A stretch of DNA of 64,000 nucleotides from Clostridiaceae bacterium OM02-2AC. Its GTDB lineage: Bacteria > Bacillota_I > Bacilli_A > Erysipelotrichales > Erysipelotrichaceae. Positions 63,936 through 64,000 of this stretch are shown here, one piece after another (position 1 is the first letter of the stretch; each line of letters starts with the position of its first letter). Position numbers and translations under genes: made by a program. Where the stretch lies: contig QULU01000022.1 of NCBI GenBank assembly GCA_003481775.1, forward strand, positions 15,446 through 79,445, read 5' to 3'. The notes below the pieces were generated by a model. That model made no database searches. It saw only the letters and a program-made list of their open reading frames with translations, and had not been told where the DNA came from.

Positions 63936-64000
63936 AGAAACAAGAATCTTTTTGATGCTGAAGTGAAAAGTTAAATTCCACTTTCAAAGTAGCTAAGTAG

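Noticed and set aside
1..64000. tRNA, rRNA, CRISPR, prophage or IS transposase
   Set aside because: I looked for cloverleaf-like or rRNA-conserved stretches, regular spacer-repeat arrays, phage structural genes and DDE transposases and saw none; a tRNAscan/Infernal run would be decisive.

Overview
The window is a 64 kb stretch of a low-to-moderate G+C Firmicute chromosome. An Erysipelotrichia-type spore former, such as the [Clostridium] innocuum group, fits best; this is an inference from gene content, not from a database match. Supporting signs are Gram-positive RBSs (AGGAGG/GGAGGTG), a T-box leader, Rex, a GerA/SpoVAF-type germination protein, PPi-dependent phosphofructokinase, PyrR, an M23 hydrolase with a PcsB-like coiled coil, MreB, and lipobox lipoproteins. 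I saw no rRNA, tRNA, CRISPR array, IS transposase or prophage.

Layout, left to right. 1-9.3 kb (+ strand): the 3' part of a SNF2 helicase; a P-loop protein related to HPr kinase/PEPCK next to pyrR and an M42 aminopeptidase; a GDT1-family cation transporter; oligoendopeptidase F. 9.6-17.7 kb (- strand): a three-gene sugar-sensing module (lipoprotein binding protein, YesM-like kinase, YesN-like regulator), a TPR-GGDEF diguanylate cyclase and ptsI. 17.9-25.4 kb (-): oppABCDF ending in a translationally coupled small membrane protein, then PPi-phosphofructokinase. 25.4-27.3 kb: a small membrane protein and a GerA/SpoVAF-type protein. 27.3-31.3 kb: an unusual stretch with a WYL regulator overlapping a PD-(D/E)XK nuclease in AT-rich DNA, and a tail-less FtsZ-like GTPase preceded by a protein that reads like a degenerate ABC ATPase. 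31.3-36.4 kb (-): an Old Yellow Enzyme, an ABC-F protein, a pseudo-amidase and LicD.

36.7-40 kb (+): an Rpn-type PD-(D/E)XK gene with a decayed tandem copy, then two paralogous HTH regulators, each behind the same array of CGTT/AACG operators. 40-49 kb (-): a GNAT protein, rex, T-box-controlled asnS, a second GNAT, an aspartokinase without ACT domains, nanE, an overlapping mutY-Nudix pair, and ftsX without ftsE. 49-52.5 kb: birA-bioY-bioB-bioD as an overlapping operon behind a BirA-type operator. 52.9-58.3 kb: a PcsB-like M23 hydrolase, an AraC/GyrI-like regulator, fetAB, a divergent EamA transporter and a complete transcription unit for a 48-residue membrane protein. 58.5-63.9 kb (-): asnB, an AmmeMemoRadiSam pair (fused AmrB-AmrA plus radical SAM AmrS) and mreB.

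Themes: peptide import and breakdown (opp, PepF, M42), asparagine supply and charging (asnB, T-box asnS), biotin synthesis and salvage under one regulator, and cell-envelope morphogenesis (MreB, FtsX, PcsB-like, pseudo-amidase, LicD, FtsZ-like). The least explained parts are the FtsZ-like pair, the WYL-nuclease pair and the twin HTH genes.
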